DNA of 64,000 nt, from NCBI GenBank assembly GCA_035628505.1, contig DASPJR010000014.1, positions 1-64,000 of the forward strand, read 5' to 3'. Shown here piece after piece: positions 31,942 to 40,998 of the stretch. This stretch comes from DASPJR01 sp035628505. Its GTDB lineage: Bacteria; Planctomycetota; SZUA-567; H5-PLA8. How positions within the stretch are numbered: the stretch's first letter is position 1; every line of letters begins with the position of its first letter. The position numbers and the translations under genes are program-made. Under the pieces are notes generated by a model. The model searched no databases, was not told where the DNA came from, and was given only the letters and a program-made list of their open reading frames with translations.

Positions 31942-34900
31942 ATGTCGACACGGCTACTGGCATTCCTGAACCTGATTCTTTCACTCGGCTGCGTGGCAGG
32001 CGAGATCACTCTCGACTTTGAGACAGGCGATCTGCGCGGCTGGACGGCGACGGGTACGGCATTCAAGAACCAGCCGGTCGAAGGCGACAATTCAGCGCTG
32101 CGCCAGAAACCCTCGCGTCTGCAGGGAAAATTCTGGATCGGCACTTATGAGAACAGTAAAGCCGGCCCCGGCGGTACGCAGGGCGACGAGCCAACTGGCA
32201 CTTTGACGTCTGCGCCGATCAAAATCGAGAAACCCTGGGTGTCCTTCCTGGTTGGGGGCGGCAGCAAGAGCACCGAAACGTATGTGGCCCTCAAGCTCGC
32301 CAAAGACGGTACCGAAATTCTCCGCGCGGCTGGCGAAGAACAGGAAGCCATGCGCCGCGTTGCGCTGGATGTAAAGAAGTACTCGGGGCAGGACATCATT
32401 ATCGAGATTGTCGACAAAGCCAGCGGCGGCTGGGGGCACATCAATTTCGATGATTTCAGGCAGCACGACGCAAAGCCGGCCGATTCCCAGCCCCCTGTTG
32501 CGGCCGGTCCGGACGTGCGTCTTGCAGCCGGCAAGACGGCCGAGGAGGCTGTAAAGCTGATGCAGGTTCCCGATGGCTTCACGGCGAAACTGGTGGCCAG
32601 CGAGCCGGACGTGCATCAGCCCGTTGGGTTCTGTTTCGATGAGCGCGGGCGACTATGGCTGCTGGAGTGCTACGAATATCCAAGAGGCCAGCCTGTCGGG
32701 CAGAAAGGAAAAGATCGCATCCGTATTCTGCAGGATACTGATGGCGACGGTCGCGCTGAAACAATCAAGACGTTCTACGAAGGGCTGAATCTTGCCACTG
32801 GATTAGAAGTCGGCTACGGCGGTGTGTTTGTCGGTGCCGCGCCGCACCTGTTGTTCATTCCCGATCGCAATCGCGACGATGTTCCCGACGGCGACCCGGA
32901 AGTGCTGCTCAGCGGTTTTGGCCGGCAGGACACGCATGAATTGCTGAACTCGTTTATCTGGGGCCCCGACGGCTGGCTCTACGGTTGCCACGGTGTGTTC
33001 ACGCATTCGGTTGTGCAGGATACTAAATTCAGTGCTGCGATCTGGCGCTACCATCCTGTGGCAAAGAAATTCGAAATCTTTGCCGAAGGCGGAAGCAATC
33101 AGTGGGGCCTTGATTTTGATGATCATGGCAGCGCTTTCTTCACCGCCTGCGTCATTCCGCATCTTTATCATGTCATCCCCGGCGGACTCTACATTCGCCA
33201 GGCCGGCCAGAACGCAAACCCCTATGCCTATGGCGCACTCGATACGATCGCCGACCACCGCCACTTCGTGGGAGCCAACCCGCACGGCGGGAACAACCGG
33301 AGCGATTCGGCCGGCGGCGGCCATGCGCACTGCGGAGCGATGATTTATCTCGGCGACACATTTCCTGCGGAATACCGCAACACACTGCTGATGGGAAATG
33401 TGCATGGGAATCGAGTCAACCGCGACATCCCCAAGCGCGCGGGCTCAGGTTACATCGGCACGCATGGGCCTGATTTCCTGGTTTCAAATGACAAGTGGTT
33501 TCGCGTCACCGCGGTAAAGCAGGGGCCGGACGGTTCCGTTTATGTTTCAGACTGGTACGACAAGCAGAACTGCCACCACATGAATTCAGACGCCTGGGAT
33601 CGGACCAACGGCCGCGTCTACAAAGTCGAATACAAAGGCACGGCGTTCCCGGGGGCGTTTGATCTGGCAAAGCTCAGCACCGAAGAGCTCGTAAAGCTGC
33701 AGTCCGATCGCAATGACTGGAAGGTGCGCCATGCACGGCGGATTCTCGCGGAACGAAAAGCGACGGAAGCCGCACCCGCATTACGCGAGCTTGCGCTGAA
33801 TGGCGCGAACCAGGAACTGGCGCTGCGCGGGCTGTGGGCGCTGTTCAGCATTGGAGAATTCGACGAAAGCATCGCCGAACAGACACTCAGTTCAAAACAC
33901 CCGTGGGTGCGCACATGGACGGTGCGCTTCCTGGGCGAGCGTGGCAGCGTTAGTGACAAGCTGCTGAGCCGTCTGCAGCAACTTGCAGAAACCGACACTG
34001 CGGCAGAAGTGAGATTGCAGATCGCCTCCAGCTGCCAGCGCTTGAGCAACGATACGCTGAGTTTGCTGCATGCGCTGATGAAAAGGTCGGAGGATGCTGG
34101 CGATCAGAATATTCCGCTGCTGATCTGGCTGGCCTGCGAGCGCAGCATCCTTAAGGAGTCGGCCAGAGTAGCGGAATTTCTGGCGGCGAATTGCGAACTT
34201 CCATTAGTGGGCAACTACATTCTTCCGCGTGCCGCCCGCAGGCTCGCAGCAACCGATGATGCGAAGATGCTCGACGCATGCGTGGCATTGCTCGCAAAGG
34301 CAGAGACAGTTGATGCAAAGAACTCGGTGCTGCTGGGACTGTCGCAGGGCTTAAAAGGGCAGGGGCGCCGCGCGGCGCCGGTTGGCTGGACGGAAGCGGT
34401 TGCGGGTCTCAAAGAAAAACTGGGCCCCGGTGGACGCGCGACGCTGCTTGCGCTCGCAACACAGTTTGGCGAGCAAGGTGCGGTGAAGGACGCGCAGTCA
34501 AAGGCCGCCGACGCAAGCGCCGCTTCGGCCGAACGCCTTGAAGCCGTTCGGACACTCAGTTCAGCGCGCGACAATTCGTCTGTTCCGGTGCTGTTCGGAA
34601 TCATCGACTCGAAATCAGACGAGGCGCTATGCCGCGAAGCCATTCGCGCGCTTGCCGCGCATGATGTCGCTTCAATTCCTCAGGAGATGATCAAGCGCTG
34701 GAGCAGCTTGCCGGGTTTGCGCGTGGACTGCCTGGATCTTCTGTGTGGACGAAAGGAATGGGCGCGCGTGCTTCTGAATGCCGTCGCGGACAACACCGTG
34801 GCGCGAACAGACATTAACGAGAACGCAGTGCGCCGCATCCGAGAGCTCAACGATCCGGAACTCTCGAAGCTGATCGAGAAAAGCTGGGGCCGCCTGCGCG

Positions 34901-35382
34901 AGCGCACACCCGCCGACGTTCAGGCGCAGATCGACAAGATGCGCAAAGTCGTACAGGCCGGCAAGGGCGACCCGGCGGCGGGCTCGACGATATTCGAGAA
35001 AACCTGCATGCAGTGCCACACGCTCTTTGGCAAAGGCGCGCAGGTCGGCCCCGAACTGACGGGCTCGGGCCGCAAGGACATTAATTATCTGCTCCAGAAC
35101 ATCATCGATCCGAATGCCATGATCGGCGCGGCGTATTACACCTGGACTGTAAAGATGAAAGACGGAAGAGTGCTGACCGGCCTGATCGCCGAACAGGACG
35201 AGCGCACGGTCACGCTTAAGCGGGAAAACAACGCTCGCGATGTTCTGCAGCGCAGCGAAATTGCCGTGATGAAAGAACAGCCCATTTCGCTGATGCCCGA
35301 GGGCATGCACGAAAGCCTTCAGCCGCAGGAGTTCCGCGACTTGATCAGCTTTCTGCAGGGTGACGGCTGGCCGACGAAGTAG
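31942..35382 (+). CDS. PVC-type CxxCH heme protein / putative membrane-bound dehydrogenase with HEAT-like repeats
   Basis: A 1146-residue exported protein; signal peptide MSTRLLAFLNLILSLGCVAG. Residues about 20-180 look like a lectin-type beta domain. The beta-propeller 'membrane-bound dehydrogenase' region covers about 200-570 (VPDGFTAKLVASEPDVHQPVGFCFDERGRLWLLE; RIRILQDTDGDGRAE). HEAT-like helices follow (about 575-980). A C-terminal cytochrome domain holds CMQCH (Cys1022, Cys1025, His1026), then GAQVGPELTGSG and a Heme-binding-family ending. Ribosome-binding site AAGGAGG is ideal. These proteins are typical of Planctomycetes and Verrucomicrobia and probably oxidise sugars outside the cytoplasm; electron acceptor unknown. 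Ends 3 bases before the convergent kinase gene. Confidence 0.92.
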   Translation: MSTRLLAFLNLILSLGCVAGEITLDFETGDLRGWTATGTAFKNQPVEGDNSALRQKPSRLQGKFWIGTYENSKAGPGGTQGDEPTGTLTSAPIKIEKPWVSFLVGGGSKSTETYVALKLAKDGTEILRAAGEEQEAMRRVALDVKKYSGQDIIIEIVDKASGGWGHINFDDFRQHDAKPADSQPPVAAGPDVRLAAGKTAEEAVKLMQVPDGFTAKLVASEPDVHQPVGFCFDERGRLWLLECYEYPRGQPVGQKGKDRIRILQDTDGDGRAETIKTFYEGLNLATGLEVGYGGVFVGAAPHLLFIPDRNRDDVPDGDPEVLLSGFGRQDTHELLNSFIWGPDGWLYGCHGVFTHSVVQDTKFSAAIWRYHPVAKKFEIFAEGGSNQWGLDFDDHGSAFFTACVIPHLYHVIPGGLYIRQAGQNANPYAYGALDTIADHRHFVGANPHGGNNRSDSAGGGHAHCGAMIYLGDTFPAEYRNTLLMGNVHGNRVNRDIPKRAGSGYIGTHGPDFLVSNDKWFRVTAVKQGPDGSVYVSDWYDKQNCHHMNSDAWDRTNGRVYKVEYKGTAFPGAFDLAKLSTEELVKLQSDRNDWKVRHARRILAERKATEAAPALRELALNGANQELALRGLWALFSIGEFDESIAEQTLSSKHPWVRTWTVRFLGERGSVSDKLLSRLQQLAETDTAAEVRLQIASSCQRLSNDTLSLLHALMKRSEDAGDQNIPLLIWLACERSILKESARVAEFLAANCELPLVGNYILPRAARRLAATDDAKMLDACVALLAKAETVDAKNSVLLGLSQGLKGQGRRAAPVGWTEAVAGLKEKLGPGGRATLLALATQFGEQGAVKDAQSKAADASAASAERLEAVRTLSSARDNSSVPVLFGIIDSKSDEALCREAIRALAAHDVASIPQEMIKRWSSLPGLRVDCLDLLCGRKEWARVLLNAVADNTVARTDINENAVRRIRELNDPELSKLIEKSWGRLRERTPADVQAQIDKMRKVVQAGKGDPAAGSTIFEKTCMQCHTLFGKGAQVGPELTGSGRKDINYLLQNIIDPNAMIGAAYYTWTVKMKDGRVLTGLIAEQDERTVTLKRENNARDVLQRSEIAVMKEQPISLMPEGMHESLQPQEFRDLISFLQGDGWPTK

Positions 35383-35385
35383 CCG

Positions 35386-37128
35386 CTAGCGCGTCACGTA
35401 AGGCTCGAACCAGACCGCATGTGTTCCGCGGTCGTCTCCGGCGCAGGATACTTTCAGAGTTAGTGTTGTGACACCCGCGACCGAAACCTCGCACAGCTGT
35501 GTTTCACTGCGGGAGGTGACAGGTTTTGACTGCCAGAGCGATACACCGTCACCGATGACTTCGAATGTCATAGCCGAGTGTGCTTCGTACACCGGGTCAT
35601 TCAGCGAAATGATCGCACAGAAGCTTTTGAACTTCTTATCAAGACGGACAATGATGTCCGCGGGTGAGTGTTCGATCGGGTGCATTCCGATCGCGTGAGG
35701 TGAACTTCTGCCGCCCACGCTGAATATCTCGAACACATGGCGTGGTACATGATGCAGCGGACGGTCTTTGATTCCCGACTCCTTTGGTATCCATATGCCT
35801 TCGCCCAATGTGAGAGGAAGTTCAATCACATAGGTGCCGTTTGCCGGCTTGCTATGCGCTGAGACAAGTGCCGTTACGTCTGCATCGCTGATCGGAAAGA
35901 CTGGCGCTGCTTTCTTGATTGGCGCAGGCTCTACCGCTGCTTCCGGCTGCCGCGTGATGAAAACAAACAGAGCAGTTGCTGCGCACACTGTCCCGGCGAT
36001 TGCTGGCAGGAGAATTCGGCGCCGTGCTGAAGTTGTCGATCTCTGCGCAATGTCACCAGAAGATTTAATGGGCAACGCTGCAGCTTCGCTTACCGGTTCA
36101 GCGACAATCTTTTCGATACTGTTGAGTTCGCAAAGCAGCTCTGCTGCGGAGCCCGGTCTGTTATCCGGAATTTTCATCAGCATCTTCAGGATCAACTGCG
36201 AAAGCGGTTCGGGAATTTCCATATTCAGCTGCTGCGGCGGAAGTGGTTTATCAACGGCAAGCGAGGTCAGCTGATCGAGCAGCGACTCGCCTCTGAACGG
36301 CCGCTTACCCGTGCACACGGCATACATGACGCAGCCGAGGCTGAATAGATCGCTGCGTGCGTCCACCTGTTCTCCGCGCGCCTGCTCCGGTGACATGTAC
36401 GCAGGCGTTCCAAGGATGTCTCCCTTCCGCGTGAGTTGAATTTTGCTGCTGCTGGAGCGCGCCAAGCCGAAATCCAGGATGCGCACTCTGCCGTTTTCGC
36501 CCTCAAGAAAAATATTCGATGGCTTGATATCACGGTGGATCAGGCCGTGGGAATGGATGACTGAGAGGCCGGCGGCGATTTCACGGAAAACGCGGAGGAG
36601 CTCGCGCAGTTCCGGCCGCGGCGTGCGGCGCATGCGCTGCTCGAGGGATTCGCCTTCGAGCAGCTCCATTGCCAGGTAAAGGAGATCGCCGTCCTTGCCG
36701 GCCTGGTAAACGGTAACCAGATTTGGATGCTTGATGCCCGCCGTGGCCCGCGCTTCCTGCAGAAAGCGCTCTGCGCCCACCGGATCACCTGAAATCCGCG
36801 GCGGCAGGATCTTCAACGCGACCCGGCGCTCAAGCGGATCCTGCACAGCCTCGTAGACGACGCCCATGCCGCCACGCCCGAGCTCCCGGACAACGCGGAA
36901 TTCGGCGACACGCTCGGGCATTTTCGCAGCGGCGGCGTCACTCTTTTCTTCGCCGCGCTTGGCCAGCTCCATGGCTTCAATCGCGGGAAAAATGTCGCGA
37001 ATATCGGAAGCCAGATCAGGATGTTTTGCGGCAAAATCTTCGATCGACGGATTTTTTCCGGCCCGGATCAGGCCGGCAAATTCTTCGGCAAGTTCGTCAA
37101 GCGCCTCATCGCCAGCTTCGTCGGACAC
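35386..37128 (-). CDS. membrane serine/threonine protein kinase with C-terminal NPCBM-like sensor domain
   Basis: A 580-residue kinase. The catalytic domain (77-340) is intact: GRGGMGVVY loop, Lys106 (VALK), HRDIKPSN with Asp200, DFG with Asp219, and the activation segment ending MSPEQ. A helix at about 372-392 (ILLPAIAGTVCAATALFVFI) crosses the membrane. The outside part (about 410-580) resembles an NPCBM carbohydrate-binding domain (FSVGGRSSPHAIGMHP; LDKKFKSFCAIISLND). Residues 1-70 match the N-terminal segment seen in planctomycete kinases linked to sigma factors. The GTG start follows the sigma-factor stop by one base, so translation is coupled. Likely senses a surface carbohydrate and signals by phosphorylation. 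Confidence 0.92.
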   Translation of the reverse strand: MSDEAGDEALDELAEEFAGLIRAGKNPSIEDFAAKHPDLASDIRDIFPAIEAMELAKRGEEKSDAAAAKMPERVAEFRVVRELGRGGMGVVYEAVQDPLERRVALKILPPRISGDPVGAERFLQEARATAGIKHPNLVTVYQAGKDGDLLYLAMELLEGESLEQRMRRTPRPELRELLRVFREIAAGLSVIHSHGLIHRDIKPSNIFLEGENGRVRILDFGLARSSSSKIQLTRKGDILGTPAYMSPEQARGEQVDARSDLFSLGCVMYAVCTGKRPFRGESLLDQLTSLAVDKPLPPQQLNMEIPEPLSQLILKMLMKIPDNRPGSAAELLCELNSIEKIVAEPVSEAAALPIKSSGDIAQRSTTSARRRILLPAIAGTVCAATALFVFITRQPEAAVEPAPIKKAAPVFPISDADVTALVSAHSKPANGTYVIELPLTLGEGIWIPKESGIKDRPLHHVPRHVFEIFSVGGRSSPHAIGMHPIEHSPADIIVRLDKKFKSFCAIISLNDPVYEAHSAMTFEVIGDGVSLWQSKPVTSRSETQLCEVSVAGVTTLTLKVSCAGDDRGTHAVWFEPYVTR

Positions 37129-37129
37129 G

Positions 37130-37747
37130 CTACGAGTCCCCGAGGGAATCGAGCTGCGCCATCAGGTCTTTCAGTCGCTTGAGCGCACGCATGTAACGGA
37201 TGCTGGCAGCTTTTTCCTGAATTCCCAGTACGCGCGCCGTTTCACTGTTGCTCAGTTCTTCGTAGTGCCTCAGCGCGATGACTTCACGATCAATGGGTTC
37301 GAGTTGCGATATGAATTCGCCAATGCGGCTGATCAAGTCGCGACGTGCCGCGATGCTTGCCGGGGACGGCCCGCGAACCGCCAGGCGGTTGACCAATGCG
37401 ACCGATGTCTGATCGTTTCCGGAGAATGCGTCCATTGCGACATCACGGTTGAAGTCACGCTGCTTGGCACTGGCATGGCGACGGTACACATCCTGAAGCG
37501 TCTGAAGCGTGATCAGGCGCAGCCAGAGAAAGGACGAGGCCATGGGGTCTTTTACGAAATGGACCAGGCGTGTCTGAGCCGCGAGGAAGGCTTCCTGGAG
37601 TATGTCCTCGGGATCGACGCGCTGTGCTAGGCGCGGGTCAAGCCGAAAGCTGATGATCTTGAACAGATGCGGCCGGTGCTGCGTGAAAAGCGCCGCGAGC
37701 GCCTGCTCGTCGCCCTGCCGCAATCGTGCTTCCAGTTCCTCACTCAT
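37130..37747 (-). CDS. ECF-type sigma-70 factor coupled to the kinase
   Basis: A 205-residue sigma factor of the PVC-type ECF group. Region 2 includes RVDPEDILQEAFLAAQTRLVHFVKDPMASSFLWLRLITLQTLQDVYRRH. Region 4 is LEPIDREVIALRHYEELSNSETARVLGIQEKAASIRYMRALKRLKDLM, with a clear helix-turn-helix. It is the first gene of a two-gene unit with the Ser/Thr kinase. Such sigma factors are usually controlled by a partner kinase through phosphorylation rather than by an anti-sigma factor, which fits here. It is divergent from the second CxxCH dehydrogenase gene, a plausible target. Confidence 0.92.
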   Translation of the reverse strand: MSEELEARLRQGDEQALAALFTQHRPHLFKIISFRLDPRLAQRVDPEDILQEAFLAAQTRLVHFVKDPMASSFLWLRLITLQTLQDVYRRHASAKQRDFNRDVAMDAFSGNDQTSVALVNRLAVRGPSPASIAARRDLISRIGEFISQLEPIDREVIALRHYEELSNSETARVLGIQEKAASIRYMRALKRLKDLMAQLDSLGDS

Positions 37748-37930
37748 GCTTGCATCCTGGGGTCAAGTGCGGCCTATTCTAATGCACCGCGCCCGCCGGA
37801 CAACCGAACAGTTCCACTTGCAAGCCAAGGGGATGCAAAATATTACCCCTCATCGCAAGCCTCCACGCCAGCACACTCGGGAAAAAGGTGTAATTTAGGA
37901 GACGCAGCAGTCATCATTGGCGGAACTATT

Positions 37931-40900
37931 ATGAAGCGCTTGCTCGTGCTCGCCATCCACGTGTTGATGCTCACCGCTCCGTTTTGTGCGGCGGGTGAGA
38001 TTCTGGATTCCCTGAAAGTTCCCGAAGGCTTCGTGGTCGAGCAGGTCGCGGGGCCGCCGCTGTTGCTCTATCCCATGTTCGCCTGCTTCGATGAGAACGG
38101 CCAACTTTACGTGGCAGAATCTTCTGGATTCTGCGGCACAAAGACGTTCAACCCTGAAGTAGCCAAACATTTAAAGGAGCCGCCGCACTTCATCCGCAGA
38201 ATTGAGGATACCGATGGTGATGGCCGCTTTGATCGCGGCACCATCTTTGCCGACAAGCTCACCTATCCCCAGGGTGTCGCGTGCGAAGACGGCGTTGTGT
38301 TCACCGTTTCGCCGCCCTCTGTGTGGCGGCTGGAGGACACTGATAACGACGGTGTAGCCGACAAGCGCATAGAACTCTTTACTGGCATTAAGCTGACTGC
38401 GATTGCCGACGACGGCCACGGTCCGACGATTGGTCCCGATGGCCGCCTTTACTGGATCAACGCACACCAGGGTCATGCGCGCGTGCAGCGCCCTGGAGGT
38501 CCGGTCCTCAATACGGAGACTTTCACGCAGATATTCCGCTGCAGGCAGGACGGTAGCGACTTTGAAACTTTCTCGGGGTGCCTCGGAAACCCCGCTGAAG
38601 TCGCCTTCAACGCGGCTGGAGATTGTTTCGCGACCGGCACGTTCGGAATGACCGTGAGCGACTTCAACCGCAGTGCGTGGAATCGCCAGGACGGGACCGT
38701 GCACTGCATTGAGGGCGGCGCTTACCCGCGGCTCAACGGAAACCTGACGTCAATTTTCATGCGCACGGGAATCGTGCTGCCGCAAATGAGTTTTCACGGA
38801 ACATCGGCAGCGTCAGGCATGGCCGTGTACCATGGCGCTCAGTGGGGTACCGAATACAGCGGCAATATGTTCACCACGCAGTTCAACCTGCATAAAGTTC
38901 TGCGGCTGGTCACGCGCAAGCAGGGATCCACTTACACTGCTGAAGCAGTGGAGTTTCTATCTTCCTCTCGCAACGACTTCTTTCCGACCGATGTCATCCA
39001 GGACGCGGACGGCAGCCTGCTGGTGATCGACACCGGCGGCTGGTACATCCACTGCCCGACCGCCAGCAGCGCAAAAGCCGCGAGCAGCGGTGGGATTTAC
39101 CGTATTCGCAAAAAGGATGCACCGCCGGTTGCTGACCCTTGGGGCAAGGCGCTCGACTGGTCCAATCCCCAGGCCTATCTGGATGATCCGCGCTGGGCCG
39201 TTCGCGAGCGGGCCATTCGCATGCTCGCGAAAAAGGGCAGTGCAAAAATAGAAGGCGCGCCGGAAGCGCGCGTCGCTGCCGTTTGGGCGCTGACCCGCTC
39301 GTCGGGAGATGTTACACCGGCGCTGCGCGATGCTGATGCCTCGGTGCGAGCGGCCGGAGCGAAGGCAGCGGGGCTCCTCAAAGATGTGCGCGCCGGCGAT
39401 GCGCTACTTGCTGCGCTAAGCGACAGCGATCCGTTTGTCCGAAGGGAAGCTGCAACGGCACTTGGACGACTGAATGACAAACGCGCCGTGCCGCACTTGC
39501 TGAAGGCCGCGGGTGCCGCTGGAGACGACTTTCAGCGGCATGCCATCGTGCTTGCGCTGATCCGTCTGGGTGACAGCGAGGCGCTCATCGGTGCATTGTC
39601 TGATCCGCAGGCCGAGGTGCGCCTCGCGGCTCTGCTGGCGCTTGACCGTCTCGAAAACAGTGGACTTTCGGCCGAAAAAGTCGCGGCGCTGCTCGACCCG
39701 CGGCATTCTGTCCTGCAGAGCACGGCATTGCAGATCCTCACACGGCGTGGCTGGTCCGGTGCTGTGATCACTCAGGCGCGGCAATGGCTTGCGTCTGGGG
39801 AACTCAATCCAGCGCGCGCTGATCTGCTGCGGCATATTCTGCAGACACTGGCTGCAGACCAGGGCATGCAGGATGAGCTTGCTCGTCTGCTTCGTGATCC
39901 GGCGACGCAGAGTTCCGTGCGGATGTTTATCTTCGAAACAATGGCACAGATGCCGCTTGAGCGTTTTCCCGCAACTTGGCAGGCTGAAGCGCGCTGGGCA
40001 ATTGATAGCGGAGACGAAAAAATCGTGCTGAGCGCTCTTGCTCTGCTGCGTGCCGCGCACTGCGCTGATTTCGGATCCAGCCTGCAGGCGATCGCCCGGG
40101 ATGAGAAGCGTTCAACCGAGGTGCGCCTGGAGGCTGCTGCTGTTCTCGCGTTCCAGCTTAAGGATTTGCCCAAGCAGTTGTTTGCCTTTGTGCAGGGATG
40201 CTTGGCGCGGGAGCAGCCCCCGCTGCTGCGATTGAATGCCGCTAGAATTCTGGCACACGCAACGCTCAGCGATTCGCAACTATCGTCATTGAGCTCATCG
40301 CTGGAGAAAGCCGGGCCGCTGGAACTGCCCCGCCTGTTCGCAGCCTTCGAACGCAGCAGTAACAAGGACGTCGGCAAAAAACTCGTTGCAGCGCTATCGC
40401 AGAATCCTGCATCCAGAAGCATCCCCGCAGCAGAGCTTGCGCGCATTTTTAAAAAGTTTCCGGAGGACGTGCAGCGTGCAGCGGAGGCTCTGAAGAAGAA
40501 TGCTGGCGAGGATGCCGAGGAAATCGGCGCCCGCATTCAGTCCCTGATGAGTACTCTCGGAGAGGGGAACGCACAAAGGGGACGCGACGTTTTCTTTGGA
40601 CAGAAGGCGCTGTGCAGCACGTGTCACGCGCTGGACGGCAAGGGTGAGCGCATCGGCCCGGATTTGTCGAAGATTGGCGCTGTCCGCGCGCGCCGTGACC
40701 TGCTCGAAGCCATCGTTTTCCCAAGCGCCACGTTTGCCAGAAATTTCGAGCCGTATTTATTCAAGACACAGGACGGCCGGACAGTCACAGGTATTGTGAG
40801 GGAGGAAACGCCGGCTGCGCTGGTCGTGTTCAGCAGCGACCGGACAGAAGTGCGCCTGCCGCGATCTGAAATTGTGACGATGAACCCGGCCTCTGTTTCC

Positions 40901-40981
40901 ATAATGCCGCAGGGCTTGGACAGTCAGATGAGCGCAGCAGAGTTCGCGGATCTTCTCGCGTTTCTGCAGTCACTTAAATAG
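37931..40981 (+). CDS. second PVC-type CxxCH heme protein / putative dehydrogenase
   Basis: About 1016 residues with a signal peptide (MKRLLVLAIHVLMLTAPFCAAG). The propeller-type dehydrogenase region covers about 25-420 (VPEGFVVEQVAGPPLLLYPMFACFDENGQLYVAES; IRRIEDTDGDGRFDRG). HEAT-like repeats cover about 430-860 (DPFVRREAATALGRLNDKRAVPHLL). The C-terminal cytochrome domain has CSTCH (Cys895, Cys898, His899) with GERIGPDLSKIG. ATG at 37931 begins the signal peptide; the frame is open upstream but lacks other starts with a good ribosome-binding site. It is paralogous to the protein at 31942 but lacks its N-terminal lectin-like domain. Followed 17 bases later by a Tat protein, probably one operon. 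Confidence 0.9.
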   Translation: MKRLLVLAIHVLMLTAPFCAAGEILDSLKVPEGFVVEQVAGPPLLLYPMFACFDENGQLYVAESSGFCGTKTFNPEVAKHLKEPPHFIRRIEDTDGDGRFDRGTIFADKLTYPQGVACEDGVVFTVSPPSVWRLEDTDNDGVADKRIELFTGIKLTAIADDGHGPTIGPDGRLYWINAHQGHARVQRPGGPVLNTETFTQIFRCRQDGSDFETFSGCLGNPAEVAFNAAGDCFATGTFGMTVSDFNRSAWNRQDGTVHCIEGGAYPRLNGNLTSIFMRTGIVLPQMSFHGTSAASGMAVYHGAQWGTEYSGNMFTTQFNLHKVLRLVTRKQGSTYTAEAVEFLSSSRNDFFPTDVIQDADGSLLVIDTGGWYIHCPTASSAKAASSGGIYRIRKKDAPPVADPWGKALDWSNPQAYLDDPRWAVRERAIRMLAKKGSAKIEGAPEARVAAVWALTRSSGDVTPALRDADASVRAAGAKAAGLLKDVRAGDALLAALSDSDPFVRREAATALGRLNDKRAVPHLLKAAGAAGDDFQRHAIVLALIRLGDSEALIGALSDPQAEVRLAALLALDRLENSGLSAEKVAALLDPRHSVLQSTALQILTRRGWSGAVITQARQWLASGELNPARADLLRHILQTLAADQGMQDELARLLRDPATQSSVRMFIFETMAQMPLERFPATWQAEARWAIDSGDEKIVLSALALLRAAHCADFGSSLQAIARDEKRSTEVRLEAAAVLAFQLKDLPKQLFAFVQGCLAREQPPLLRLNAARILAHATLSDSQLSSLSSSLEKAGPLELPRLFAAFERSSNKDVGKKLVAALSQNPASRSIPAAELARIFKKFPEDVQRAAEALKKNAGEDAEEIGARIQSLMSTLGEGNAQRGRDVFFGQKALCSTCHALDGKGERIGPDLSKIGAVRARRDLLEAIVFPSATFARNFEPYLFKTQDGRTVTGIVREETPAALVVFSSDRTEVRLPRSEIVTMNPASVSIMPQGLDSQMSAAEFADLLAFLQSLK

Positions 40982-40998
40982 ACGTCAGGAGAAATGCA

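Noticed and set aside
37667..37930. Upstream extension of the second CxxCH dehydrogenase frame
   Set aside because: It overlaps the divergent sigma gene and its promoter, and the signal peptide starts at 37931.
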